64,000 bases of DNA from Nocardia crassostreae. GTDB lineage: Bacteria; Actinomycetota; Actinomycetes; Mycobacteriales; Mycobacteriaceae. Shown here piece by piece: positions 9,265-18,750 of the stretch. Numbering within the stretch: the first letter of the stretch is position 1; each line of letters starts with the position of its first letter. The notes beneath the pieces were generated by a model. The model did not search any database. It was not told the origin of the DNA and saw only the letters and a program-made list of their open reading frames with translations. The translations under genes and the position numbers were made by a program. The stretch is from contig NZ_BDCH01000012.1 of the NCBI RefSeq assembly GCF_001613405.1, forward strand, positions 620,001 through 684,000. The letters run 5' to 3'.

Positions 9265-9396
9265 TCATCGGACACGCGTGAACCGCCGCGCCGAGCCTCC
9301 CGGACCGGAGCGAACTCGCGGCTAGTATTGCGCGTCACAGTCGTGCCCGACAGTCGTGCCCGCGTCATCTCGTGATCGCTTCGACAGGAGATCCGT

Positions 9397-11011
9397 ATGC
9401 CGTTCGACTTCAGCATGCCTGCGGTCGATGTGACGGCCGCGGGGGAGATGCTGCGACTGGATGCCGATCCGATCGACTATGCGCTGGTGGCACTGTATTT
9501 CGCCGTCGTGCTCGGCATCGGCTGGCTGGCCCGCCTGCGGGTGTCCACCAGCGTCGACTTCTTCCTCTCGGGACGCTCGCTGCCCGCCTGGGTGACCGGC
9601 CATGTTGTTCCTGGGCATTGTCATGATGCCGTTCTACTACGGCTCCAAGGTGCGCAGCGTCCCGGAATTCATGCTGCGCCGCTTCGGGCCGGGCGCGCAT
9701 CTGGTGAACGCGCTCAGCTTCGCGGTGGCGCAGGTGCTCATTGCCGGGGTGAACCTGTATCTGCTCGGCACCATCCTGAATGTGCTGCTGGGCTGGCCGC
9801 TGTGGGTGTCGGTGGTGGTGGCCGCAGTGATCGTGCTGTCCTACATCACCCTGGGCGGGCTGTCCGCGGCCATCTACAACGAGGTGCTCCAGTTCTTCAT
9901 CATTGTCGCGGCGCTGCTACCGCTTACGCTCGTCGGTCTGCACAAGGTAGGCGGCTGGGACGGCCTGCGCGCCAAGGTCATGGCGGGGCCCGGCGGGGGC
10001 GAGCAACTGCACGCCTGGCCCGGCACGCAGCTCACCGGTTTCACCAGCAATGTCGCCTCGGTCATCGGCATCGTGTTCGGTCTCGGCTTCGTGCTGTCCT
10101 TCGGCTATTGGACGACCAACTTCGTGGAGGTGCAGCGCGCGCTGGCCACGCATTCCATCTCGGCCGCGCGGCGCACCCCGATCATCGGCGCGTACCCGAA
10201 GATGTTCATCCCGTTCATCGTGGTGATTCCGGGCATGATCAGCGCGGTGCTGGTGCCCCAGATCGCCGACTACAAGGCGCAACTGGCGGTGGATCCGGAT
10301 TTCAAGGGTGATGTCACCTACAACCAGGCGCTGTTGTACCTGATGAAGGACGCGCTGCCCAACGGCCTGCTCGGCGTCGGCCTGGCGGGGCTGCTGGCGG
10401 CCTTCATGGCCGGTATGGCCGCCAATGTCTCGGCCTTCAACACCGTCTTCAGTTACGACCTGTGGCAGCGCTACGCGGTCCGTGATCGCGAGGACGGCTA
10501 CTACCTGCGCGTGGGTCGCCTGGCCACCCTCGGCGCGACCCTGGCCGCCATCGGAACCGCTTTCATCGCAGGCAATTTCGGCAATATGATGGATTACCTG
10601 CAGACGTTGTTCAGCTTCTTCAACGCCCCGCTGTTCGCGACCTTCATCCTGGGCATGTTCTGGAAGCGCATGACTCCGGCGGCGGGCTGGGCCGGTCTGG
10701 TGGCCGGAACCGCTTCCGCCGTCCTGGTTTTCGTGCTGGGTGAGACCAAGGTCTTCGAATTGTCGGGCCAGGGTACGAGTTTCGTCGCCGCCGGAGCCGC
10801 GTTCGTGGTCGATATCGCGGTCAGCGTGGCCGTCACCCGGATATCGCGACCCAAACCGGCCGCCGAACTGGTGGGCCTGGTCTATTCGGAGACCCCGAAG
10901 GAGCAGCTCACCGATCCGGACGCCGCGGCCCTGCCCTGGTACCAGCGGCCCGCGCTGCTCGCCGGAATCGCCCTGATCCTCGTTATCGCTCTCAATGTAT
11001 TTATCGGATAA
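9397..11011 (+). pseudogene. sodium:solute symporter (SSS family), broken by an internal out-of-frame deletion
   Basis: Two frames together encode one SSS permease. The first (from ATG 9397) gives MPFDFSMPAVDV...FFLSGRSLPAWVTG. The second resumes with MLFLGIVMMPFYYGSKVRS and continues normally to 11011 (YWTTNFVEVQRAL, AAFMAGMAANVSAFNTVFS). In the family these are separated by roughly 35 residues that include TM2 (the LAFxSANLGAxE...PAM segment). Here GTGACCGGC runs straight into CATGTTGTTC at about 9600, so the segment is missing and the frame shifts. The intact protein would couple sodium to sugar or organic-acid uptake. The part after the break could be translated from the ATG at 9602 but would lack two helices. 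Confidence 0.85.
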
Positions 11012-11023
11012 GGAAGGGATGCC

Positions 11024-11257
11024 ATGCTTTTCGATATTCGCACCATCGTCGGCGGGCTGCTCGCCTGCTACGGGGCGATCCTCATCGTGGTGTCGGTGAC
11101 CTACGACCCGGGCATCCAGCGCGCCAAAACCGGTGGCATGGACGTGAATCTGTGGGCCGGTATCGGCATGGTGGTGGTCGCGGCCATCTTCTTCGCCTGG
11201 GTCCTACTACGCCCGGTCCGTGCCGACTCTCCCACGGACAAATCCGCGGGAGAGTAG
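11024..11257 (+). CDS. small two-TM membrane protein, partner of the symporter
   Basis: The protein has 77 residues with two hydrophobic helices (TIVGGLLACYGAILIVVSV and WAGIGMVVVAAIFFAWVLL) and a short charged tail. It starts 12 bases after the symporter stop behind AAGGAAGGG, so it was built as the second gene of that transport operon. Such small proteins often accompany actinobacterial SSS permeases as accessory subunits; its exact role is unknown. With the symporter broken it may be an orphan. Confidence 0.72.
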   Translation: MLFDIRTIVGGLLACYGAILIVVSVTYDPGIQRAKTGGMDVNLWAGIGMVVVAAIFFAWVLLRPVRADSPTDKSAGE

Positions 11258-11270
11258 CGGCGCGGATCGC

Positions 11271-11966
11271 CTACTTGGCGGCCGGTGTGAACGGCTGGTT
11301 GATGGTGGAGAAGTATTGTGCCGCGGCCAGAATGGCGACCGGGGCGGTGAAGAAGACCTGTCCGGCGAGGGTGCCCAGGAAGCCGAGGGAGGAGGCGCCG
11401 ATGAGGCATCCGGCGAGGGGCCCGGCGCCGAACATGAGCGCCAGAGGACCGGTCAGCGCGGCTCCGGCGATGCCGCCGACGACGCAGCCGACGGCCGCGC
11501 CGCCGATGCCGCCGACCAGGGTGGCGATGGAGGCGCCCAGGGCGATGGTGCTGGTCATGCGGGACCAGGCGGCGACCTCACGGTCGTATTCGGACTTCCA
11601 GGGGGCCTTGTCCTAGTAGGGCAGGGCGACCGGCTTGTAGACGGCCTTGTCGATGTCGAGTTGCGGGGTCAGGGTCGCGGTCCGGCCGGAGATGTCGGCG
11701 GCGATCGGGAACTCGAACTCGTCGACGCGGAACTTCAGCTCGGTGCCCGCGACGGTGGTGCCGTTGGCGGCCTTGACCTTGAAGACGCCGTCCTCGACCA
11801 CCAGGGAACCGGCATCGGTGCGGATGACGGTGTTGGTCTCACTGTTGGTGAGGGTGTAGTTGATCGCGCCCGCCTCCTCTGCCGGTGCGGCAATGGCGGT
11901 TCCGCCGGTCATGACGAGCGCGCTCGACACGAGAGCGACGGACAGGGCGATCTTGTTGATCTTCAT
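11271..11966 (-). pseudogene. secreted/membrane protein split by an in-frame amber codon
   Basis: From ATG 11966 (after GGGAGGG near position 11970) comes a signal peptide (MKINKIALSVALVSSALV...AIAAPA), then a beta-rich domain (TVIRTDAGSLVVEDGVFKV...PIAADISGRTATLTPQ) ending VALPY at the TAG at 11613-11615. The same frame stays open beyond the TAG: DKAPWKSEYDREVAAWSR leads into MTSTIALGASIATLVGG..., a glycine-zipper-like hydrophobic domain ending at 11271. Distance and frame agree exactly (57 bases). Nocardia/Rhodococcus paralogues I recall have both halves in one chain of about 230 residues. A CAG to TAG change would explain the break. The function of the intact family is unknown. Confidence 0.75.
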
Positions 11967-12060
11967 CAGGGAGGGGTTCTTTCGTCGAAGGGCGGGATGG
12001 CAAAAGGGTAGAGGAGGTCGGCGGCACGGCCATTTGCCGTGTCGCTCAAAGGATTCGGGA

Positions 12061-13548
12061 TCAGGCGGCGGTCTTCGTGCGGGTGTACAAACCCACCAGC
12101 ACATCAACGATCAGGAAGCCCAGCAACGGGATTCCGAGCATCGGCGCGAACCAGCCGACCACCACCGCGACCAGCGCCAGCGGCACGATGATGTAGATCG
12201 GGCTCTGCGCCAGCGCGCGGCGAGGAGCCTTGCCGCCCACCGTCATCCGGCCCGCGTCCTTGGTCGGACGCCGCCGCCACCACATGAGGTAGCCGCGCAC
12301 GATCACCGTGATCAGCCCGATCATGATGGCCAGCAGCACGATCTGGTTGATCCAGCCGAAGGTCACGCCCATGTGGAGGCCGATGCCGAGATTGGTGGCC
12401 TGGGCCATGAGCGGCCAATCGGAGAACCGCAGGATATCGGTGACGACGCCGGTCTGGCCGTTCACCGCAATGGCGTCCTGGGTGTAGACGAACGGGCGGC
12501 GCAGTTCCTTCGCCACGAAGGCGACGCCGTCCTTGGCCGGAATGGTGATCTCCAGCGGGCCTTCCAGGCCATTGGCGCGGGCCACGGCATAGACGGTGTC
12601 GACCCGCACACCCGCATTGGCGGCATCGGGCGCCGCCGCCGGGGCCGCCGCGCCACCGTGCCCGGCGTGCTCACCGGTCGCGGGGGCGGGTCCGGTCGCG
12701 CCGGGCAGCTTGGCGCTCACCGCGGGTGTGGTCCAGCTCATGGCCTTGTGCAGGTAGGAGACATTCTCACCGGCGTACTTCGACCAGGTCATACCGGTGG
12801 CCGACAGCAGCAGGATGACCGGCAGGATCCAGATGCTCACCACCGCATGCCAATTCAGCGTGCGCGCGCGGGGTCGGGAACGGTCCGGGCGCAACAGCCA
12901 GCCCGCCGAGCGCTTCTCGCGCCGTGCCCGCACGCGGCGGAACCACAGCACCAGCCCGGCCAGGGCGATCACCCACAGCCAGGAGGCGGCGAACTCGCTG
13001 TAGTAGCGGCCGATATCGCCGAGGTGCAGATCCCGGTGCAGCTTGTCGATCCAGGTGCGGGTGGGCAGCTGGCCCGAACTGCCGTAGACCACGCTCTCGC
13101 CCACGGGCTGCGCGGTGACCGGATCGACGAAGACCGCGCGCCGCTCCGACTCGCCGAGCGAGCTGTCGGCGAAGATCACGCGGGTGGTGTCGCCCGGATT
13201 CTGGCCCGGCGCGACGGCATTGAGCGGCAGGTCCGGCCGCAGCGCGGTGGCCGCAGCGATCTGCTCCGACAGCGGCTTGGCCGGACCGGTCGAATCGGTG
13301 TGCAGGATGCCGCGATCGACAATGTTCTCCAGCGTCGGGGAGACGGCGTAGAGCGCACCGGTGACGGCCGCGATGAGGATGAACGGCGCCACGAAGACAC
13401 CGGCATAGAAATGCAGTCGCAGCATCAGCGCCTGAAAGGCATTGCCCGCACTGCGTTTGGTCGAAGCGGCCGACGGCGTGGATTCCGTCGATTGGGTAGC
13501 GGAGGGAGGCGACGCCGTCGTTTCGGCGCCGCTTTCTGTGATTGTCAC
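12061..13548 (-). CDS. PepSY-domain membrane protein (PepSY-associated TM family)
   Basis: The GTG at 13548 gives 495 residues. Four main TM segments fit the PepSY_TM family: ALMLRLHFYAGVFVAPFILI near the N terminus, ASWLWVIALAGLVLWF, HAVVSIWILPVILLLSATGM, and GWINQIVLLAIMIGLITVIV, with a last pair at the C terminus. Two extracytoplasmic PepSY-like regions lie between them, and a Gly/Ala/His stretch (EHAGHGGAAAP) may bind metal. Relatives (PiuB, FsrB-like) act in ferric-siderophore or copper handling. The open frame extends upstream to 13839 but without family similarity. It probably forms a metal-handling pair with the His-rich gene at 13643. Confidence 0.82.
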   Translation of the reverse strand: MTITESGAETTASPPSATQSTESTPSAASTKRSAGNAFQALMLRLHFYAGVFVAPFILIAAVTGALYAVSPTLENIVDRGILHTDSTGPAKPLSEQIAAATALRPDLPLNAVAPGQNPGDTTRVIFADSSLGESERRAVFVDPVTAQPVGESVVYGSSGQLPTRTWIDKLHRDLHLGDIGRYYSEFAASWLWVIALAGLVLWFRRVRARREKRSAGWLLRPDRSRPRARTLNWHAVVSIWILPVILLLSATGMTWSKYAGENVSYLHKAMSWTTPAVSAKLPGATGPAPATGEHAGHGGAAAPAAAPDAANAGVRVDTVYAVARANGLEGPLEITIPAKDGVAFVAKELRRPFVYTQDAIAVNGQTGVVTDILRFSDWPLMAQATNLGIGLHMGVTFGWINQIVLLAIMIGLITVIVRGYLMWWRRRPTKDAGRMTVGGKAPRRALAQSPIYIIVPLALVAVVVGWFAPMLGIPLLGFLIVDVLVGLYTRTKTAA

Positions 13549-13642
13549 GAGCGGTCTTTCTGATGTTCGAGGAAACCCCGGGTACGCCGAATACGCGAAC
13601 TGGCACGGACATGAAAATCCGTGCGCGGGGTGTGGGATGAAT

Positions 13643-14218
13643 TCAGCCTCGAACGAAGACGGGTGGACCGCGCGTGCGGAAGGCATCGGCCGCGAGAATG
13701 CGCAGCACCACCCGATCGCGATGCGCGATGGGCAGCTGCGGCGGCCCGGCGAGCACCGGGACAGCAACCGGCGCGGGCAGCACCCAGGCCAGCGCGGTGC
13801 TGGTGATCCGGTAGGCGGCCTCCGCGCCGAGAATGACAATGGCGGCCGCGACGGCCGCGGTGAGGTGCGCGGCCAGCATGGCCGGACTCCACATGGATGC
13901 CTGGTGATGGTGGTGGTGGCTGCTGCCCGGCGAACCCCACATCATGCTGAAGTGCCCGAGCAACTGGCCGCCGACCAGGGCGAGGACCAGCCCCAGCCCG
14001 GTGCTGCGCAGCGCGCCGATGCGGGGGACCAGCGCCCCCACGCCCATGGAGGCGAGCACCAGCAGGGTCAGCGGACCCGATTCCAGCGGCGCCGCTCCGG
14101 AGATCCAGCCGTGCGCGGCGACCGCCAGCGCGCCGGAAACCGAACCGGCCGCCCCACCGCGCAACACCGCAGCATCACTGCGGGCAGGCGCCGTGGACCG
14201 GCCGGACTCGAAACTCAC
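13643..14218 (-). CDS. His-rich integral membrane protein
   Basis: The 191-residue protein (GTG start at 14218) has about four or five hydrophobic helices. A cluster of five consecutive His (SSHHHHHQASMW) sits between helices, preceded by HFSMMWGS, which is Met-rich. Such His/Met clusters are seen in metal-responsive membrane proteins. It lies 94 bases upstream of the PepSY gene on the same strand, so co-transcription is likely and a joint role in iron or copper handling is plausible. No named family is certain. Confidence 0.7.
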   Translation of the reverse strand: MSFESGRSTAPARSDAAVLRGGAAGSVSGALAVAAHGWISGAAPLESGPLTLLVLASMGVGALVPRIGALRSTGLGLVLALVGGQLLGHFSMMWGSPGSSHHHHHQASMWSPAMLAAHLTAAVAAAIVILGAEAAYRITSTALAWVLPAPVAVPVLAGPPQLPIAHRDRVVLRILAADAFRTRGPPVFVRG

Positions 14219-14283
14219 GCGCTGATGATAACCGAGGGCCGTGGTCCGTTTTCACGGCCGCGGATTCCGGTTTCCATTCGGAA

Positions 14284-15945
14284 TTATTCGGCGGGGACCG
14301 ACATTTCGATCAGCGGCTTGCGCAGCAGCTTTCCGGTGGCATTGCGCGGCAGCTCGTCGAGGAAGATCACTTCGCGCGGCACCTTGTAGCGGGCCAGGTT
14401 CTCCTTGACGTAATCCTTGATCTCCTGCACGTCGCGCTTGGAATCCGGGCCCGGAACCACGATGGCGCGCAGCCGCTTGCCGAAATCGCGATCGTCCACG
14501 CCGACCACGGCCGCCTCCAGCACATCGGGGCGGTTCGACAGCAGGTTCTCGACCTCCTGCGGGAAGACGTTCTCGCCGCCGGAGACGATCATGTCGTCGT
14601 CGCGGCCGTCGATGAACAGCAGCCCGTCGGTATCGAAGTGGCCGACATCGCCGCTGGACATGAGACCGTCCACGTACTCCTTGGTGCGACCGTCGGTGTA
14701 CTGCTTGAACGAGTGCCCGTTCTCGATGAATATCGTGCCCGTCGTATTCGCGCCGGTAATGCGCTTGCGGTTCTCGTCGTAGAGCGCGATGCGAATGCCG
14801 ACCGGCGGCTTGCCCGCGGTGGTCGGGGCCTTGCGCAGCTCCGCCGGGGTGGCGACGGTCATGACGGCGCACTCGGTGGAGCCGTACACGTTGTAGAGGG
14901 AGTCGCCGAAGTAGTCGAGGGTGCGGGTGACCACGTCCGGCGGGATGGCCGAACCGGCGGCGAAGACGACCTTCAGGGTTTCGCCCGGCTTGTACTTGGC
15001 CAGGGTCTCCGGCGGCAGGTCGAGAATGCGCTGCAGTATGGTGGGCACCACGGTCAGGCCCTGCGCCCGGTACTTCTGGATATTGGCGAGGGTCTGCTCC
15101 GGATCGAAGCGGCGCTGCTGGAAGACGACGCGATTGCCCAGGGCCACCGAGATGGTGAACTGGGACAGGCCGGTGGCGTGGAAGATCGGCGCGGCCATGA
15201 CCACGGTGCTGTTGCGCGGCAACGGGATCCGGTCCATGAACTGGGCCGTGATGAAGGGGCTGACCTTGTCGCGGGGCGCGCCCTTGGGGGTGCCGGTGGT
15301 GCCGCTGGTCAGGATGACCATGCCGCCCGGCTTCTCCGGCGGGCTCAGCGGGGCGGTGTCCTGCCCGGCCGCGACGGATTCGATGGTCGGGATGGACGGG
15401 TCGGCATTGTCCTGCTCGTCGACCCAGGTGAGGATGCGCGGGATCTCGGCCGGGATGGCCGACATGAGATCGAAGAACTCGCTGTCGTGCAGCACCGCCT
15501 TGACGTGCTCGCGGGCGGTCACGTCCGCGAACTGCGGCTTGGCGAAACCGGTGTTCATGAGCACCGCGCGCACGCCCAGCTTGCCCGCGGCCACGATGGT
15601 GAGCACCATGCCGCGGTGGACGCGGGCCAGGATGCCGATCACGTCGCCGGGCCGCAGGCCGCGCTCGGCCAGTCCCCGGGCCAGCGCGCTGGACTGCTGA
15701 TCCAGCTGTTCGAAGGTCATCTCGCCGCGCTCGTCGACAATGGCGGCGGCCTTCGGATGCGTGCTCGCGGCATGTACGAGCGCACCCGCGAAGGGGCCGA
15801 ACTTGAGCACATTGAGCGCCGACCGCACCGCGTGATCCGGGCGCAGCGGATTGAACAGACCCCCGCGAACCATGGCGTTGACGCTGAGCGCCGCATCGCC
15901 GGCCTTGCGCAGGACCGTGCCTGCCTTTGGAAGGGCTAGTGACAT
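14284..15945 (-). CDS. AMP-forming acyl-CoA synthetase (FadD-like)
   Basis: The 553-residue ANL-superfamily enzyme activates a fatty or other carboxylic acid with ATP and loads it on CoA. Visible motifs are the P-loop TSGTTGTPKGAPRDK, the A5-type YGSTECAVMT, the A7/A8 block SSGDVGHFDTDGLLFIDGRD with DDMIVSGGENVFPQEVE, and the catalytic Lys in RNATGKLLRK. The ATG at 15945 is preceded by AAGG. Its closest neighbour, at 16113-17759, is a paralogue in the same orientation, suggesting a tandem duplication. Chain-length preference cannot be read from the sequence. Confidence 0.92.
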   Translation of the reverse strand: MSLALPKAGTVLRKAGDAALSVNAMVRGGLFNPLRPDHAVRSALNVLKFGPFAGALVHAASTHPKAAAIVDERGEMTFEQLDQQSSALARGLAERGLRPGDVIGILARVHRGMVLTIVAAGKLGVRAVLMNTGFAKPQFADVTAREHVKAVLHDSEFFDLMSAIPAEIPRILTWVDEQDNADPSIPTIESVAAGQDTAPLSPPEKPGGMVILTSGTTGTPKGAPRDKVSPFITAQFMDRIPLPRNSTVVMAAPIFHATGLSQFTISVALGNRVVFQQRRFDPEQTLANIQKYRAQGLTVVPTILQRILDLPPETLAKYKPGETLKVVFAAGSAIPPDVVTRTLDYFGDSLYNVYGSTECAVMTVATPAELRKAPTTAGKPPVGIRIALYDENRKRITGANTTGTIFIENGHSFKQYTDGRTKEYVDGLMSSGDVGHFDTDGLLFIDGRDDDMIVSGGENVFPQEVENLLSNRPDVLEAAVVGVDDRDFGKRLRAIVVPGPDSKRDVQEIKDYVKENLARYKVPREVIFLDELPRNATGKLLRKPLIEMSVPAE

Positions 15946-16112
15946 GGGTACAACCTTCCGCGATCCCCTGCCTGACGAGTCGGCTGTCGGACCGCAACCT
16001 CGAGATCCAGTGCGGTGCTAACCCTAGCAAGCAGGCGGCTTGCGGTTGTGGTGGGGGTCTCTGTTACCTGCGGTAGCGCATAGGGGGCCCACGTCGTGGT
16101 GGGGGTCGCACG

Positions 16113-17759
16113 TCAGGCTTCGTACTCGACCAGGACGCGGCGCAGGAGTTTGCCGGTGGCGTTGCGGGGGAGTTCGTCGAGGAAGAAGACGTCGCGGGGG
16201 ACCTTGTAGCGGGCGAGGTTGTTCTTGACGTAGGACTTGATCTCGTCGGGGTCGAGGGTTTCGCCGGGTTCGGGGACTATGAAGGCGCGGAGGCGTTTTC
16301 CGAATTCGATGTCGTCGGCGCCCACTACGGCGGCGTCGAAGATGTCGGGGCGTTCGAGGAGGAGGTTCTCCACTTCTTGGGTGAAGACGTTCTCGCCGCC
16401 GGAGACGATCATGTCGTCGTCGCGGCCGTCCACGAAGAGCAGGCCGCGGTCGTCGAAGTGGCCGACATCGCCGCTGGAAATGTAGCCGTCGATGATCTGT
16501 TTGTGGCGGCCGTCGGTGTAGCCCTTGAAGGGTGCGCCGGAGCGGATGAAGATGCGGCCGGTGAAGTTCTTGGCGTGGATGCGTTTGCCGTCGTCGTCGA
16601 AGAGGGCCACCTCGCAGGTGATGGGGGAGCGGCCCGCGGTGCCGGGGGCGATGGCGAGGTCCTCGGGGCGGGCCACCGTGGCGACCGCGCATTCGGTGGA
16701 GCCGTAGAGGTTGTAGAGGACGGGACCGAAGACCTCGGCGGTGCGGATCGAGAGTTCCGGGGACAGCGCGGAACCGGCGATCACAATGGTCTTCAGGCTC
16801 GAGATGTCGTACTTCTCCCGGATATCCGGGGCCAGCTCCACCATGCGGTGCAGCATGGTCGGCACCGCCACCAGCATCTGGGCGCGATGATCGGCGATCA
16901 GGCGCAGCGTCTGCTCGGCATCGAAGCGGCGGGCCATCGCCACCTTGTTGCCCAGTCCGACGCCGACCAGCCAGGTGCCCATACCGGTGCTGTGGAAGAT
17001 CGGCGAGACGATGACCATGGTGCCCTGGCGCGGAAAGTCGATGCGGTCCACCATCTGTGCGGTGGCCAAGGGCGAAACCTTCTCGCGGGGAGCGTCTTTG
17101 GGCAGACCGGTGGTACCGCTGGTGAGGATGATGACCCCGCCCGGCTGCTTCGGCGCGGGCAGCGGGGCCTTGGCGTTCGCGGCAATGAGGGTATCGAGAG
17201 TGGTTGTGCCCTCGAGCAGTTCGACACCCTCGTCCACCCAGGTGAGCACGCGCGGGAGGTCGGCGGGCAGGGCGTCGAGCAGGCCGAAGAATTCGCTGTC
17301 GTGCAGCACCGCCTTCACGCTCTCGCGCTCACAGACCTGCGCGAACTGCGGTTTGGCGAAGCCGGTGTTCATCAAGGCCAGCCGTGCGCCCAGTTTTCCG
17401 GCCGCGACCGTGGCCAGCAGCAGCCCGCGATGATCGCGGGCGAGCAGGCCGACCACCGTGCCCGGGGTCACGCCCATCCGCTGTAGCCCGCGCGCCACCG
17501 CATTGGAGCCCTCGTCGAGCTCCCGGTAGGTGAGCTCGCCGCGCTCATCGCTGACGGCGACATTGTCCGGCCAGCTGCGCGCGGCATGCCGGACGGCCGT
17601 GGCCGGTGGCCCGAAGACCCGGGAATCCCGGACCGATCGCAATGTCTCCATAGGATCGCGAGGATCGCTGATCCCCTTCTCCCGCAAGGTGCCGAGCGCC
17701 TTGAAGGCCTCGCCGGTGAGCGTCAGCTTCCGCTGCACGGTATGAAGAATCGAGGCCAT
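16113..17759 (-). CDS. AMP-forming acyl-CoA synthetase (FadD-like), paralogue
   Basis: The 548-residue protein starts at ATG 17759 behind GGAGGTAGCGCG; the frame continues upstream only as a shadow of the cupin gene. Motifs match its neighbour: TSGTTGLPKDAPREK (Asp in place of the usual Gly after PK), YGSTECAVATVA, SSGDVGHFDDRGLLFVDGRD, SGGENVFTQEVE and RNATGKLLRRVL. Similarity to the adjacent synthetase runs through the whole chain. It lies 83 bases after the JmjC-cupin gene and may share its transcript. The Asp variant beside the P-loop may affect nucleotide handling, which is inference. Confidence 0.9.
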   Translation of the reverse strand: MASILHTVQRKLTLTGEAFKALGTLREKGISDPRDPMETLRSVRDSRVFGPPATAVRHAARSWPDNVAVSDERGELTYRELDEGSNAVARGLQRMGVTPGTVVGLLARDHRGLLLATVAAGKLGARLALMNTGFAKPQFAQVCERESVKAVLHDSEFFGLLDALPADLPRVLTWVDEGVELLEGTTTLDTLIAANAKAPLPAPKQPGGVIILTSGTTGLPKDAPREKVSPLATAQMVDRIDFPRQGTMVIVSPIFHSTGMGTWLVGVGLGNKVAMARRFDAEQTLRLIADHRAQMLVAVPTMLHRMVELAPDIREKYDISSLKTIVIAGSALSPELSIRTAEVFGPVLYNLYGSTECAVATVARPEDLAIAPGTAGRSPITCEVALFDDDGKRIHAKNFTGRIFIRSGAPFKGYTDGRHKQIIDGYISSGDVGHFDDRGLLFVDGRDDDMIVSGGENVFTQEVENLLLERPDIFDAAVVGADDIEFGKRLRAFIVPEPGETLDPDEIKSYVKNNLARYKVPRDVFFLDELPRNATGKLLRRVLVEYEA

Positions 17760-17842
17760 CGCGCTACCTCCGAAAGAAAATACGCCGCGCCGCCCGGACC
17801 TACGGCTGGTCCCGCCACCGTAGCAGCGCGGTGTGATCCGCG

Positions 17843-18748
17843 TTACATAAATTCGGTCAGACCGGGCATTTGCCCGGCGTGTGCGACACGATCGGGCCGC
17901 ATCCCGGCGCGCGCCGCCGCCACCAGCCCCTCCGGCGTCAGCTCGTCCAGCCGCAGACGCATGCGCGCCAGCAGATCCGCGGCGGTGGTATGCAGGCTCG
18001 CATCGTCCAAGGGACGCGGAGGTAACTCCAACTCCTCGGTCAGGACCGAATCGAGCAGTGCGTACAGATGCGCGGTCCCGGCCTCCCGAATGGTCAGCGA
18101 CAGATGCACCGACGGCGCATCGCCGACCGCCGTGGCCGCATGCGCGTGACCGCGCGGCACGTACAGCACCTCGCCGGGCCGCACCACGACTTCCAGCAGC
18201 ACCGGCCCGGGGTCCGCCACCCGGCTCGGCTCCCACGCGCCGTCGTCCGGACCGGCATGGATACGCCACAGCTTCGCGCCCGCGATCTGCACGACCAGCA
18301 CATCGGCATCGTCGCGGTGCACGGGCCGGCCGCTCGTCCCGGGCGGAGTCACGAAGTAGAACGCCTCCACCTGCCGATCCAATTGCCGCGCAATCGATTC
18401 GGTGAGATCACGGACGCCCCGGTGCCAGTGGTCGACATAGCGCAGCAGCAGCGTGCACCCCTGTTCGCCGACCAGCCGCCGCACCTGAGGGGCGTCCGCA
18501 TGGCCGGTCAGCACCCGGTCGAGAAAGATCCGTGGCGGGCAGAACCGCTCGGCCGGAACCGGACCCTCGTGGCGGACCACTTGCAGATAGGGGTGGGTGA
18601 GCAGACCGTCGTCGAGCCGGGCGAGCACCGTCGCCAAGGGCAACACGTCGACGGGCGGGTGCGGTGGCCGCAGCATGGCGGGAACTCGCCGCCTGAGCGT
18701 GTCCCGGAAGACGTCCGGATCGCCGACACAGCGGGTGAGACCGTCCAT
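17843..18748 (-). CDS. JmjC/cupin-like 2-oxoglutarate oxygenase, copy 2
   Basis: The 301-residue protein begins at ATG 18748, two bases after the stop of its paralogue, behind GGGAGGCGTGAAC. The double-stranded beta-helix core has the iron triad HxD...H: HRDDADVLVVQIAGAKLW gives His and Asp, and VLYVPRGHAHAAT gives the second His, with the Lys-Trp of GAKLWRI as possible 2-oxoglutarate contacts. Relatives such as RoxA/YcfD and MINA53 hydroxylate Arg or His on ribosomal proteins; actinobacterial copies also occur in peptide-modification clusters. Substrate unknown; see the peptide gene at 19702. Confidence 0.82.
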   Translation of the reverse strand: MDGLTRCVGDPDVFRDTLRRRVPAMLRPPHPPVDVLPLATVLARLDDGLLTHPYLQVVRHEGPVPAERFCPPRIFLDRVLTGHADAPQVRRLVGEQGCTLLLRYVDHWHRGVRDLTESIARQLDRQVEAFYFVTPPGTSGRPVHRDDADVLVVQIAGAKLWRIHAGPDDGAWEPSRVADPGPVLLEVVVRPGEVLYVPRGHAHAATAVGDAPSVHLSLTIREAGTAHLYALLDSVLTEELELPPRPLDDASLHTTAADLLARMRLRLDELTPEGLVAAARAGMRPDRVAHAGQMPGLTEFM

Positions 18749-18750
18749 GT

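Noticed and set aside
14284..17759. The two acyl-CoA synthetases as parts of a non-ribosomal or polyketide cluster.
   Set aside because: Both are stand-alone FadD-like enzymes with no carrier or condensation domains nearby.
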